From: Bacillota bacterium
Lineage (GTDB): Bacteria > Bacillota > Clostridia > Christensenellales > CAG-138
Length of the DNA stretch: 14,248 nucleotides
Assembly (NCBI GenBank): GCA_023393045.1
Contig: JAEWMV010000081.1
Location: 1-14,248 of the forward strand
Direction of reading: 5' to 3'
In this document: positions 1 through 7,294 of the stretch, piece by piece
How positions within the stretch are numbered: the stretch's first letter is position 1
Layout of the letters: every line of letters starts with the position of its first letter
The notes under the pieces: generated by a model
The model's database searches: none
What the model was told of the DNA's origin: nothing
The model's input: the letters and a program-made list of their open reading frames with translations, nothing else
Made by a program: the position numbers and the translations under genes

Positions 1-1
1 G

Positions 2-112
2 TTTGACACGGAGCTCGTGCGCATCGACCTGCGCGCGGGCAAGGGCACGCTGCTCGTGATGGCCCTCCTGGACGACGTGGTGACGGCCGCCTACAGGAAG
101 GCGGATTCATAA
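2..112 (+). CDS. C-terminal end of an unidentified protein (5' end outside window)
   Basis: An open frame enters from the left edge and stops at the TAA at 110-112, giving the last 36 residues of a protein. The tail is mixed hydrophobic and charged, with the segment LLVMALLDDVVTAAYRKADS at the end. Codons are mostly G/C-ending, as in the neighbouring genes, which supports real coding. I do not recognise the family from this fragment and assign no function. The next gene starts 50 nt downstream on the same strand, so it could belong to the same transcription unit. Confidence 0.6.
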   Translation, partial: FDTELVRIDLRAGKGTLLVMALLDDVVTAAYRKADS

Positions 113-162
113 GAGAGTGCCGCATTACATACTTTTAACCATCACACGGATGGGGATAAGGT

Positions 163-771
163 ATGGAATACTATGCGGATTGCAACATTGCGCGGGTGAG
201 CGGCACCTTGCAGGGCGCGCTCGATGCGGATCACGTCATGCGCGGGGAAACCATATATACAGGCAAAATCATCGTGGAGAGGACCAGCGGCACGCTCGAC
301 GTGCTGCCCCTTTCCGCGCCGGGAAGGCTCCTCGACGGGTTCTACGGCGCGGGGCCCGTGAGCGTGCGCGCGCAGGTGCGCTCCTACAACATCCGCGAGG
401 GGGATGCGAACAAGCTTGCAATCACGCTCTTCGCGCGCTATATTGAAGATGCGCCCGAGGGGGCGCCCCCGGAGAACGAGGTCACGCTCGTGGGCACGCT
501 CTGCAAGCGGGCCATGTTCCGGACAACGCCCTTTATGCGGGAGATTGCGGACATACTGCTCGCGGTCAACCGCGCCTACGGCCGCTCGGACTACATCCCC
601 TGCATCGCGTGGGGGAGGGAGGCGCACATGGCGGCGGAGCTCAATCCCGGCACGCGCGTGCGGCTCACGGGCAGGCTGCAGAGCCGGGAATACGTCAAGC
701 GCCACCCCGACGGCACGGAGGAGAAGCGCACGGCCTACGAGGTATCCTGCCGCGCGCTTGAGATCATGTAA
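163..771 (+). CDS. SSB-like protein with two OB-fold-like halves
   Basis: The 202-aa product resembles single-stranded DNA-binding (SSB/PriB-like) proteins of Clostridia. The second half (about residues 104-200) is the clearer OB fold: it opens with NEVTLVGTL, carries the SSB-typical YIPCIAWGREA (residues 144-154), and continues with GTRVRLTGRLQSREY. The first half (about 5-95) has a similar layout (RVSGTL, then RTSGTLDVLPLSAP, then VSVRAQVRSYN), so I infer a degenerate second OB domain. The acidic C-terminal tip of canonical SSB is missing; the protein ends ALEIM. A housekeeping SSB is usually encoded between rpsF and rpsR, so this is more likely a paralogue for repair, recombination or a specialised replication step. 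The ribosome binding site is weak (GGGG about 7 nt upstream). It leads a probable operon with an FAH hydrolase and rqcH. The family call is fairly sure; the role is inferred. Confidence 0.75.
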   Translation: MEYYADCNIARVSGTLQGALDADHVMRGETIYTGKIIVERTSGTLDVLPLSAPGRLLDGFYGAGPVSVRAQVRSYNIREGDANKLAITLFARYIEDAPEGAPPENEVTLVGTLCKRAMFRTTPFMREIADILLAVNRAYGRSDYIPCIAWGREAHMAAELNPGTRVRLTGRLQSREYVKRHPDGTEEKRTAYEVSCRALEIM

Positions 772-792
772 TCAATGGAATACGGAGGCATT

Positions 793-1551
793 ATGAGATA
801 TGCGAGAGCCCGCGTGGGCAACGAGGAATTCTATACGAGGATAGAGGGCGAAACGCTCGTGCGCCTGTTGGACAAGCCTTTTGACGGCGATAAGCCGGAG
901 GGAAGGACGTACAAGCTGTCCGAAGCGAAGCTGCTCGCCCCCTGCGAGCCGACGAAGGTACTTTGCGTGGGCAAAAACTACTGGGCGCACGCGGAGGAAA
1001 TGAAGGAGGGCCATCCCGAGGAGCCTTTGCTTTTCCTAAAACCCAGCACCTGCGTCATCGGGCCGGGGGATGAGGTCGTATACCCGTCCCTGAGCCATCG
1101 CCTCGACTATGAGGGCGAACTGGGCGTGGTGATCGGAAAAAGGGCGCACAACGTCGCCTCGGGCACGGCGAAGGACTATATCTTCGGCTACACCTGCCTT
1201 AACGACGTGACCGCGCGCGACATACAAAAGGGCGACCCGCAGTGGACGCGCGGCAAGGGGTACGATACGTTTTGCCCCATCGGCCCGTGGATCGAAACGG
1301 AGCTTGACGCGGGGAATCTGCACATTCAAACGCGCCTTAACGGGGAAAAGAAGCAGGATTCCACCACTGCCCTCATGACGCACGATATCGACAAGCTCAT
1401 CTGCTACATGACCACCTGCATGACGCTTTTGCCGGGGGACGTCGTCGCCACCGGCACGCCGGAGGGCATCGGCCCCATGCAGCGCGGCGACACGGTGGAA
1501 GTTGAAATAGAAGGGATAGGCGTTCTTACAAACAGGATCGCCGCAGAGTAA
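793..1551 (+). CDS. Fumarylacetoacetate hydrolase (FAH) family protein
   Basis: The 252-aa product belongs to the FAH superfamily of Mg/Mn-dependent hydrolases, decarboxylases and isomerases acting on beta-diketo or oxo-acid substrates (HpcE, YcgM, oxaloacetate decarboxylase FAHD1-like). The N-terminal lead-in is followed by the core from about residue 52 (KVLCVGKNYWAHAEEM). Likely metal ligands are E107 and E109 in DYEGELGVVIG and D138 in CLNDVTARDIQ. The conserved GTPEGIGP loop is at 221-228. An ATG lies six codons upstream at 775, but GGAGG at 784-788 sits between the two and serves the ATG at 793; family members also usually start near MRYARA. Substrate cannot be told from sequence, and oxaloacetate decarboxylase or acylpyruvate hydrolase activity are equally possible. 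It ends one base before the rqcH start, so the two are probably translationally coupled. Confidence 0.9.
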   Translation: MRYARARVGNEEFYTRIEGETLVRLLDKPFDGDKPEGRTYKLSEAKLLAPCEPTKVLCVGKNYWAHAEEMKEGHPEEPLLFLKPSTCVIGPGDEVVYPSLSHRLDYEGELGVVIGKRAHNVASGTAKDYIFGYTCLNDVTARDIQKGDPQWTRGKGYDTFCPIGPWIETELDAGNLHIQTRLNGEKKQDSTTALMTHDIDKLICYMTTCMTLLPGDVVATGTPEGIGPMQRGDTVEVEIEGIGVLTNRIAAE

Positions 1552-1552
1552 C

Positions 1553-3247
1553 ATGGCCATGGACGGGCTTTGCCTGTACGCTTCGATGCTTGAAATCGCG
1601 TCGAAGCTCACGGGCGGCAGGATCGATAAAATCCAGCAGACCGAAAAGGACGAGCTGATACTCACCGTGCGCGGCATGGGCGCAAATTACGCGCTGCTCG
1701 TCAACGCCTCGGCAAACGACGCGCGCGTGCAGCTCACACAAATCAAAAAGCAATCCCCGGCCGACGCGCCTATGTTCTGCATGCTTTTGCGAAAGCGCCT
1801 CATGGGCGGCAGGCTTGTGTCCATTAAACAGGAAAACATGGACAGGGTGCTGGCCATTGGCATAGAGGCCTCGAGCGAGCTTGGGGATATGGCGCGCTTC
1901 ACGCTCTATTGCGAGCTGATGGGCAAGCATTCCAACATCATACTTGCGGACGCCTCGGGCACCGTGGTGGATTCCGTCAAGCGCATCAGCCCCGCCATGT
2001 CCGGCGTGCGGCCCGTGCTGCCGGGGCTTGCCTATTCGCTGCCCCCCGCGCAGGACAAGCGCGACCCGCGGCATGCGGCAAAAGAGGATTTTATCAAAGT
2101 ATTATCCGGCGCGCAGAATCCCGCCAAGGCGCTCTCGCAGGCGTTTTTCGGCATCGCGCAGAAAACCGCGGACGCGCTTATAGAATCCGTGGGCATGGAC
2201 GGCCTGCGCGGCTATTTTGACAGTTTGGACGATAAGGTTGAGGCCTATATCGCGCTGGACGAAAGCGAAAACCCCAAGGAGGTTTACCCCTTCGCGTCCA
2301 AGGGCGAACGAGCCGAAAAGGCGGAGTCGATGGGCGCGGCCTACGACGCATACTACCTTGCGCGCGAGCGCACGGAATGGATCAGGCGGCACGGCGCATC
2401 CGCGCGCCGCGTCATACAGAACAACATAGAGCGCTGCGGGAAGAAGCTGGAGCTTTACGCCGACGCGCTCAACGCCACGTCGAGCATGGAGGAGGCAAGG
2501 CTTTACGGGGAGCTGCTCACGGCCAACCTCCATCAGCTAAAGGGCGGCATGGGCAGCGCGGCGGTGCTCAACTATTACGCCGAGCCGCAGGAGACGATTG
2601 CCATTCCTCTGGACGCGAAGCTCACCCCCGGCGAGAACGCGCAGCGGTATTATAAGAAATACCAGAAGCTCAAGGCCGCGCGCGACATGGCGCTGGTGCA
2701 GCGCGAACAAACGCTTGCGGAGCTTGCCTACCTCGAGGGGCAGTTGGAGAACCTCTCAAACTGCACCGCCGAAAACGAATTGGAGGAACTCATCGACGAG
2801 CTTCGCGCGCAGGGCTATATCAAAAAGGACGCAGCGGCGAAAAAGAAGCATAAGCTGCCCCAGTCAAAGCCCATGCGTTTCGTTTCTTCCGACGGCATAG
2901 AGATACTCGCGGGCAAGAACAACGCGCAAAACGACATGCTCACCCTCAAGCTCGCGCTGCCAAACGAAACCTGGCTGCACGCGAAGAACATGCCCGGCTC
3001 CCACGTCATCGTCCGCCGCGAGGGGGAAGTCCCCGAACGGACGCTTTTTGAGGCGGCGGTGATTGCGGCCTATTACAGCAAGGCGCGCGGCGGCGAGAAT
3101 GTGCCTGTCGATTACACGCCGCGCAAGTACGTCAAAAAGCCCTCCGGCGCGAAGCCCGGTATGGTGATATATACGACGAACCGCACCTTGTTTGCGACGC
3201 CCGACGAATCGCTCGTTTTACGACTGATTCAGCAGGCGCGCGCGTGA
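1553..3247 (+). CDS. rqcH: Rqc2/NEMF homologue RqcH, ribosome quality control factor
   Basis: The 564-aa product is a full-length NFACT-family protein (RqcH/FbpA of B. subtilis, Rqc2 in yeast). RqcH binds peptidyl-tRNA-obstructed 50S subunits and recruits Ala-tRNA to add C-terminal alanine tails, marking stalled chains for degradation. The NFACT-N domain starts MAMDGLCLYA and includes GGRIDKIQQ, and the essential Asp-Arg pair falls at D97-R98 (NMDRVL), the position known for B. subtilis RqcH. ELMGKHSNI follows at 121-129. A charged helical region (about 275-435) fits the coiled-coil arms. The NFACT-R domain (about 438-555) contains GKNNAQND and WLHAKNMPGSHVIV. No good ribosome binding site precedes the ATG, which lies one base after the previous stop, suggesting coupled translation. 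The family was once called fibronectin-binding protein. All key elements are present, so I expect it to be active. Confidence 0.95.
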   Translation: MAMDGLCLYASMLEIASKLTGGRIDKIQQTEKDELILTVRGMGANYALLVNASANDARVQLTQIKKQSPADAPMFCMLLRKRLMGGRLVSIKQENMDRVLAIGIEASSELGDMARFTLYCELMGKHSNIILADASGTVVDSVKRISPAMSGVRPVLPGLAYSLPPAQDKRDPRHAAKEDFIKVLSGAQNPAKALSQAFFGIAQKTADALIESVGMDGLRGYFDSLDDKVEAYIALDESENPKEVYPFASKGERAEKAESMGAAYDAYYLARERTEWIRRHGASARRVIQNNIERCGKKLELYADALNATSSMEEARLYGELLTANLHQLKGGMGSAAVLNYYAEPQETIAIPLDAKLTPGENAQRYYKKYQKLKAARDMALVQREQTLAELAYLEGQLENLSNCTAENELEELIDELRAQGYIKKDAAAKKKHKLPQSKPMRFVSSDGIEILAGKNNAQNDMLTLKLALPNETWLHAKNMPGSHVIVRREGEVPERTLFEAAVIAAYYSKARGGENVPVDYTPRKYVKKPSGAKPGMVIYTTNRTLFATPDESLVLRLIQQARA

Positions 3248-3301
3248 ATGAACCCGATGTTTGCGGAATAAGGATAGGTATAACGCAAACGGAGGGATAC
3301 C

Positions 3302-4273
3302 ATGAAAAAGGCATTGCGCGTCGCGGTCGCAGCCGCACTCATCATAACGCTTCTCGCCTGCTTCGCGGCCTGCGCGAAAGACGCGCAGGTGCCTGAAGAC
3401 CCGGCGGAGGAGACCATGAACGACGGCGCCGGAGGCTATACAGGCTACCGGCAGACCATACTGTATTACCTGAGCGACGACGGCTTCGTCGTGCCGGTGA
3501 TGCGGAACATTCCGTGGGAGGAGGGCATCGGCAAGGCCGCGCTGGGCTACCTTGTCAACACGCCCGACAACCGCGCGAGCACGGGGGCGATGGGGTTGAA
3601 CGCGCTCATCCCCGAGGGCACGAGCTATACCCTTCGCATCGGGGACGACGGCGTGGCGACGGTGGACTTGATCGGCCTTTCCGCCCTTGAGAGCGCCGCC
3701 GCCGAGGAGGCGATGGTTGCCTCCATCGTCAACACGCTCGTCGAGTTCACGCGCATCGACAAGGTGAGCATCACCCTCAACGGCAAAAAGGTAGAAAAGC
3801 TCCCCAACGGGACGAAGCTTTCCGAAGCGATGGCGCCTTTCTCCCTCAACGCCGAGGACGGTGAAATCGACGTGTCCACCGAGGGCGCGTCGGCCGTGAC
3901 GCTCTATTTCCCCAACACGGCGGGCAGCCTCAACGTGCCTGTGACGCGCTATATAGAGGGTGCGGCCACGGTGGAGGGCGTGATTGCGGAGCTCATAGAA
4001 GGGCCGCAGTCGGAGAGCCTGCGCGCATGCTTCCCGGAAGGCACGGCGCTCCTGTCCGCCTCCGTGGAGGCGGGTGTTGCGACGGTGGACCTGAGCGGGG
4101 AGTTCCTCGGCGCCCAGTATACGGATGGGCTGCTTGAGGCCGCGTACGACACGCTGTTTTTGACCATACAGGGCGTGGCGGAAATCTCGCGGCTGGAAAT
4201 ACTCGTCGAAGGGGAACCCACGGAGCTTGTCGCGGAGACCTCCGCGCCCGTGTTTGCCAACGAGTTCAGGTAA
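3302..4273 (+). CDS. gerM: GerM-type lipoprotein with two GerMN domains
   Basis: The 323-aa product is a secreted lipoprotein of the sporulation/germination GerM family. An N-terminal signal (MKKALRVAV followed by a hydrophobic stretch) ends in a lipobox; either C20 (LLAC) or C24 (FAAC) could be the lipidated cysteine, with C24 giving the more usual signal length. Two GerMN repeats follow at roughly 52-165 and 195-305. Both show the pattern of a 'YY/YF' strand, a VMRNIP/VTRYIE segment, a GP or NTP loop and a GVATVDL strand. In B. subtilis, GerM is a mother-cell lipoprotein that helps assemble the SpoIIIA-SpoIIQ channel between mother cell and forespore. GGAGGG at 3291-3296 fixes the start. 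The 54-nt gap upstream is the largest in the operon and could hold a separate promoter, though I see no convincing one. The downstream rdgB-yfcE order supports orthology with the B. subtilis locus. Confidence 0.85.
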   Translation: MKKALRVAVAAALIITLLACFAACAKDAQVPEDPAEETMNDGAGGYTGYRQTILYYLSDDGFVVPVMRNIPWEEGIGKAALGYLVNTPDNRASTGAMGLNALIPEGTSYTLRIGDDGVATVDLIGLSALESAAAEEAMVASIVNTLVEFTRIDKVSITLNGKKVEKLPNGTKLSEAMAPFSLNAEDGEIDVSTEGASAVTLYFPNTAGSLNVPVTRYIEGAATVEGVIAELIEGPQSESLRACFPEGTALLSASVEAGVATVDLSGEFLGAQYTDGLLEAAYDTLFLTIQGVAEISRLEILVEGEPTELVAETSAPVFANEFR

Positions 4274-4302
4274 AGGGATCATTTGTACGAAGGAGAAGGG
4301 CG

Positions 4303-4905
4303 ATGAAGTTGATTATCGCATCCAACAACGCACACAAAACCGCCGAGATCAAGGCGATACTCGGCGGTTATTTCGATGAGGTGCTCTCGCTTAAGGAGGC
4401 AGGGCTTGACATTGACGTCGTGGAGGATGGGGACACCTTTGAGGCGAACGCGCTCAAGAAGGCCACCGAGGTGCTGCGCATTTCCGGCGCGGACGCCGCG
4501 CTCTCCGACGACAGCGGACTGATGGTGGACGCCCTTCACGGCGCGCCGGGCGTATACAGCGCGCGCTACGCGGGGGAGGGGCATGACGACGCCGCGAACA
4601 ACGAAAAGCTCCTTGCGGCCATGCGCGATGTGCCGGACGAGGCGAGAACCTGCCGCTTCGTGAGCGCGGTCGCGCTCGCGCGCAAGAGAATGGAAGCGAT
4701 ACTGGTCAGGGGATCCGTAGAAGGCACGCTCCTCCATGCGAACGCGGGGGAGAACGGCTTCGGCTATGATCCCCTGTTCTATTACGCGCCGCTGGACAAG
4801 TCCTTTGCCCAGATGAGCGCGGCGGAGAAGAACGGGGTCAGCCACAGGAAGCGCGCGCTCATGGCGCTCAGGGACGCGCTCGAGACAGAAAAACGCGGCG
4901 CATGA
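4303..4905 (+). CDS. rdgB: XTP/dITP pyrophosphatase (RdgB/HAM1 family)
   Basis: The 200-aa product is a house-cleaning nucleoside triphosphate pyrophosphatase. It hydrolyses dITP, XTP and ITP to monophosphates, keeping deaminated purines out of DNA and RNA. All family signatures are visible: SNNAHK at 7-12 for the triphosphate, SDDSGL at 68-73 with the metal-binding aspartates, PGVYSARYAG at 82-91, GENGFGYDPLF at 149-159 for base recognition, and SHRKRAL at 180-186. Length is normal for the family. AGGAG at 4291-4295 lies 7 nt before the ATG. The stop overlaps the next start by 4 nt (ATGA), which indicates translational coupling to the phosphodiesterase. In B. subtilis the equivalent gene (ysnA) is preceded by rph; here the GerM lipoprotein lies directly upstream. 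Confidence 0.95.
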   Translation: MKLIIASNNAHKTAEIKAILGGYFDEVLSLKEAGLDIDVVEDGDTFEANALKKATEVLRISGADAALSDDSGLMVDALHGAPGVYSARYAGEGHDDAANNEKLLAAMRDVPDEARTCRFVSAVALARKRMEAILVRGSVEGTLLHANAGENGFGYDPLFYYAPLDKSFAQMSAAEKNGVSHRKRALMALRDALETEKRGA

Positions 4906-5375
4906 AGGTCTGCGTCATCTCCGACAGCCACAACGGCATGTCCGCCCTTCGCGCGGCCGTCAAGGCGGCGGGCGGGGTGGATTGCTATATCCACCTGGGG
5001 GACGTCGTGGGCGACGCGCGGGCCTTGGGGGAAATGACGGGCCTCCCCGTTTACGCCGTGCGCGGCAACTGCGATTGGAGCCTGGAGTATGAAACCGAGG
5101 ATGTCCTCACCCTCAGCGGCGCGCGCCTCTTCATCACCCACGGGCATAAGTACAATGTAAACGGCGGCACGTACGCACTCGCCGCGCGCGCACAGGAGCT
5201 TTGCTGTATGGCGGCGCTCTATGGCCACACGCATGTTTCCTCCATCGAGGCGGACGGCGCGCTAATCATCGTCAACCCCGGCAGCCCGACAACGCCCCGG
5301 CTCGGGCGCAAACGCTCCGTCGCTTTGCTCACAATCGAGGGCGGGGAAGTCTATCCGAGGATCGTCACATTTTGA
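4902..5375 (+). CDS. yfcE: YfcE/MJ0936-family metallophosphodiesterase
   Basis: The 157-aa product is a small calcineurin-like phosphoesterase of the YfcE/MJ0936 type, which cleaves phosphodiesters such as bis-pNPP with two divalent metals; the natural substrate is unknown. The five metal motifs are intact: D8 and H10 (SDSH), D34 (HLGD), N56 (GNCD), H80 (THGH) and H109/H111 (GHTH). The NPGS segment at 125-128 is also typical. It overlaps rdgB by 4 nt and is the usual partner of rdgB in Firmicutes (ysnA-ysnB in B. subtilis). It is the last gene of the plus-strand block and ends 8 nt from the convergent permease gene. I see no hairpin terminator, so transcripts from the two sides may overlap. 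Confidence 0.92.
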   Translation: MKVCVISDSHNGMSALRAAVKAAGGVDCYIHLGDVVGDARALGEMTGLPVYAVRGNCDWSLEYETEDVLTLSGARLFITHGHKYNVNGGTYALAARAQELCCMAALYGHTHVSSIEADGALIIVNPGSPTTPRLGRKRSVALLTIEGGEVYPRIVTF

Positions 5376-5383
5376 TTTTTAAT

Positions 5384-6205
5384 TCAGGAATGATAGCGCC
5401 ATAAGACGAGGCGCTTTTCCGCATACGCCACGCCGTAGTACATGAGCGCCGCGAGCACGCACAGCACCACGATGCTCGACATCACGAGGTCGAGCTTGAA
5501 CACCTGCCCGCCGTAGACGATGAGATAGCCAAGCCCCGCCCTGGACACGAGGTATTCCCCCACGATCACGCCCACCCAGCTCATGCCCACGCTCAATTTC
5601 AGCGCGTTCATGATAGTGGGGACGCTTGCTGGAAAAACCACCTTGGTGAAGATCTGCAGCTTCGTCGCACCGAGCGTGCGCATCAAAAGCTGCTTTTCGC
5701 CCGTGATTTCATTGAAGCCCGTGAGCACGCTCATGATCGTCACCACGAGGGAGACGAGCAGCGCCATCACGATGATGCTCGACACGCCCGCCCCGAACCA
5801 CACGATGAGTATGGGGCCGAGCGCGATCTTGGGCAGGGCGTTTAGCACCACGAGATACGGGTCAAGTATGCGCGAGAGCGTGGGGCTCCACCATAAAAGG
5901 ATGGCGATAAGCGTGCCCGACGCCGTGCCCAGTATGAAGCCCACCACGGTTTCAAAGAGCGTGACACCGATGTGAAGGAAAAGCTCCCCGCCGTTATAGA
6001 GCCGCGCGATGGTCTGCGCGACGCGCACGGGCGAGCTGCCGATGAACGGGTCGATGATATCAAGCCGCGCGAAGACCTCCCAGAGCAATATGACAAGCAC
6101 GAGCAGGGCGTAGCGCGCGAAGGTGACAAAACGCTCCCTGCTTTTGAGCTTTTTAAGGAAAGCCGCGTGCTCTGATGAGTATGCGGCGTTGTTTTCAGCC
6201 TTCAC
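5384..6205 (-). CDS. ABC transporter permease, SsuC/TauC/ThiX-like
   Basis: The 273-aa product is an inner-membrane permease of the BPD_transp_1 family that imports sulfonates, taurine, nitrate, bicarbonate or thiamine precursors in relatives. Several membrane spans are visible, beginning with FARYALLVLVILLWEVF (29-45). The cytoplasmic coupling loop that docks to the ATPase is at about 176-202 (LGATKLQIF, then FPASVPTI). The frame stays open upstream to 6298, but that would overlap the ATPase gene by 104 nt. I chose the GTG at 6205-6203, which follows AGGAG (6216-6220) by 10 nt and overlaps the ATPase stop by 11 nt. Substrate cannot be assigned because no binding protein is present in the window. 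Confidence 0.85.
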   Translation of the reverse strand: MKAENNAAYSSEHAAFLKKLKSRERFVTFARYALLVLVILLWEVFARLDIIDPFIGSSPVRVAQTIARLYNGGELFLHIGVTLFETVVGFILGTASGTLIAILLWWSPTLSRILDPYLVVLNALPKIALGPILIVWFGAGVSSIIVMALLVSLVVTIMSVLTGFNEITGEKQLLMRTLGATKLQIFTKVVFPASVPTIMNALKLSVGMSWVGVIVGEYLVSRAGLGYLIVYGGQVFKLDLVMSSIVVLCVLAALMYYGVAYAEKRLVLWRYHS

Positions 6206-6944
6206 CGACGTCCAGCTCCTTCCAGATGGTATCGAAGTAATCCTTGAATTCGGGGGCGTTGCGCCGCGCGATGGGCGTGTCGCCCCGGCTGAGCGCAATC
6301 ATATGCTCGGCCTTCACGCTCGCGGGACGCCGGGTAAACACGAGCAGCCTGTCGCTCATGGATATGGCCTCCGCGATGTCGTGCGTGACGAGTATGGCCG
6401 TCTTATTTTCCTTTTTAATGATGTCGTACACCTCGTCGCTCAGCCGCAGCCGCGTCTGGTAATCGAGGGAGGAGAAGGGCTCGTCGAGCAGCAGCACGTC
6501 GGGCGAGGTGGCAAGCGTGCGGATCAGCGCCACCTTCTGGCGCATGCCGCCAGAAAGCTGGCGGGGATAGTGCTTTGCAAAGGCGGAAAGCCCGTAGGTA
6601 TCGAGCAGTTGGAGCGCGCAGCGGCGGGTGTCCGCATTGAGCGCGTTTTGTACCTCAAGACCAAGGAGTATGTTGCCCTCGATGTTGCGCCAGTCGAGCA
6701 GATGGTCGCGCTGGAGCATATAGCCCGGCTTGGCGCCCGCAACGCGGATTTCGCCGGAGGAGGGCTCTATGATGCCCGCGATGAGCGAGAGCACGCTCGT
6801 TTTTCCGCAGCCGGAAGGTCCCACCACCGAAACAAACTCGCCGCGCTTCACCTGCATGGACAGGCGCTTCACGGCGGGCGTTTCCCCGCTTCGCTCATGA
6901 TAAATCAAGCTGACATCACTGATATCAACGGCAATATCTTTCAT
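6195..6944 (-). CDS. ABC transporter ATP-binding protein, SsuB/TauB-like
   Basis: The 249-aa product is the ATPase of an importer for small organic anions or thiamine-precursor-like substrates. Walker A is GPSGCGKT (42-49), the Q-loop glutamine is Q78, the signature is LSGGM (130-134), Walker B is LLLDEP (151-156) and the switch histidine is H188 (VTHD). No accessory C-terminal domain follows, which fits the SsuB/TauB/NrtD group. An ATG lies four codons upstream (6956), but GGAGG between the two ATGs supports the start at 6944. It overlaps the downstream permease by 11 nt, so the two are co-translated. The usual third component, a periplasmic or lipoprotein binding protein, is not adjacent. 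I see no riboswitch-like leader upstream. Confidence 0.92.
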   Translation of the reverse strand: MKDIAVDISDVSLIYHERSGETPAVKRLSMQVKRGEFVSVVGPSGCGKTSVLSLIAGIIEPSSGEIRVAGAKPGYMLQRDHLLDWRNIEGNILLGLEVQNALNADTRRCALQLLDTYGLSAFAKHYPRQLSGGMRQKVALIRTLATSPDVLLLDEPFSSLDYQTRLRLSDEVYDIIKKENKTAILVTHDIAEAISMSDRLLVFTRRPASVKAEHMIALSRGDTPIARRNAPEFKDYFDTIWKELDVGEG

Positions 6945-7040
6945 ACTCGCCTCCATGACTCAATGTATTCCCCCTCTGCCGGCATGGTGAACATGATTGG
7001 CCCGCGCGGAGTATTATGGAGCATGAAAGGACTGATGCTT

Positions 7041-7223
7041 ATGCGGACACGACCGTCCATGATATGTATGAAAAAAGGCAGCATCAAGCGCAGGACGATG
7101 CGCAACGCGCTGACCTTTGCGATCGTGGCACTCATATTGCTCTGCTGCGGCGTGGACTTTCTTTTGTCCCTTCTGTTCTCGGGGATCACGGTGGTGGTCG
7201 TGAGGCTATTCGTATTCAAATAA
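7041..7223 (+). CDS. Small putative membrane protein (60 aa)
   Basis: This short frame encodes a basic N-terminus (MKKGSIKRR about nine residues in) followed by a long hydrophobic stretch (NALTFAIVALILLCC, then a second hydrophobic run ending VVVVRLFVFK), consistent with one long or two short membrane spans. Third codon positions from the MKKGS segment onward are overwhelmingly G or C, as in confirmed genes here, which argues for real coding. I chose the ATG at 7041 because AAAGGA (7026-7031) lies 9 nt upstream; ATGs at 7023, 7035, 7059 and 7068 are alternatives. A weak promoter-like pair is TGAACA (6988-6993) and TATTAT (7012-7017). I do not recognise the family. It is divergent from the ABC ATPase gene. 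Confidence 0.55.
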   Translation: MRTRPSMICMKKGSIKRRTMRNALTFAIVALILLCCGVDFLLSLLFSGITVVVVRLFVFK

Positions 7224-7251
7224 GGGATTACATAAATGAAGTCAAATAAAA

Positions 7252-7275
7252 AAAGCCCCGCATTTGCGGGGCTTT
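7252..7275 (-). terminator. Intrinsic terminator of rpmB
   Basis: A 10-bp perfect stem (AAAGCCCCGC, loop ATTT, GCGGGGCTTT) lies 19 nt past the rpmB stop. On the minus strand it is followed by a run of T with one interruption (complement of 7244-7254), a textbook rho-independent terminator. On the plus strand the T-run is short, so it may also stop the 60-aa gene, but less efficiently. Confidence 0.9.
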
Positions 7276-7294
7276 GCGCTTTGTCTTATCTTAG

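Noticed and set aside
3218..4282. Minus-strand open frame of 354 codons opposite the GerM-type gene
   Set aside because: The product is rich in His, Arg and Gly as expected for the reverse strand of a GC-rich gene, with no recognisable domain; the plus strand has a signal peptide, lipobox and two GerMN domains.
6206..6298. N-terminal extension of the permease to the ATG at 6298
   Set aside because: It would overlap the ATPase by 104 nt with an Arg/Ser/Pro-rich antisense-like sequence; the GTG at 6205 has a ribosome binding site and a normal coupling overlap.
6945..7040. Possible riboswitch upstream of the ABC ATPase gene
   Set aside because: The gap is short and I see no conserved thiamine, glycine or S-box core or long hairpin set.
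6123..7223. Long plus-strand open frame of 366 codons across the ABC ATPase gene
   Set aside because: Its first 800 bases are antisense to the ATPase and permease, which carry all expected motifs. Only the end, from about 7041, looks coding and is reported as a separate small gene.
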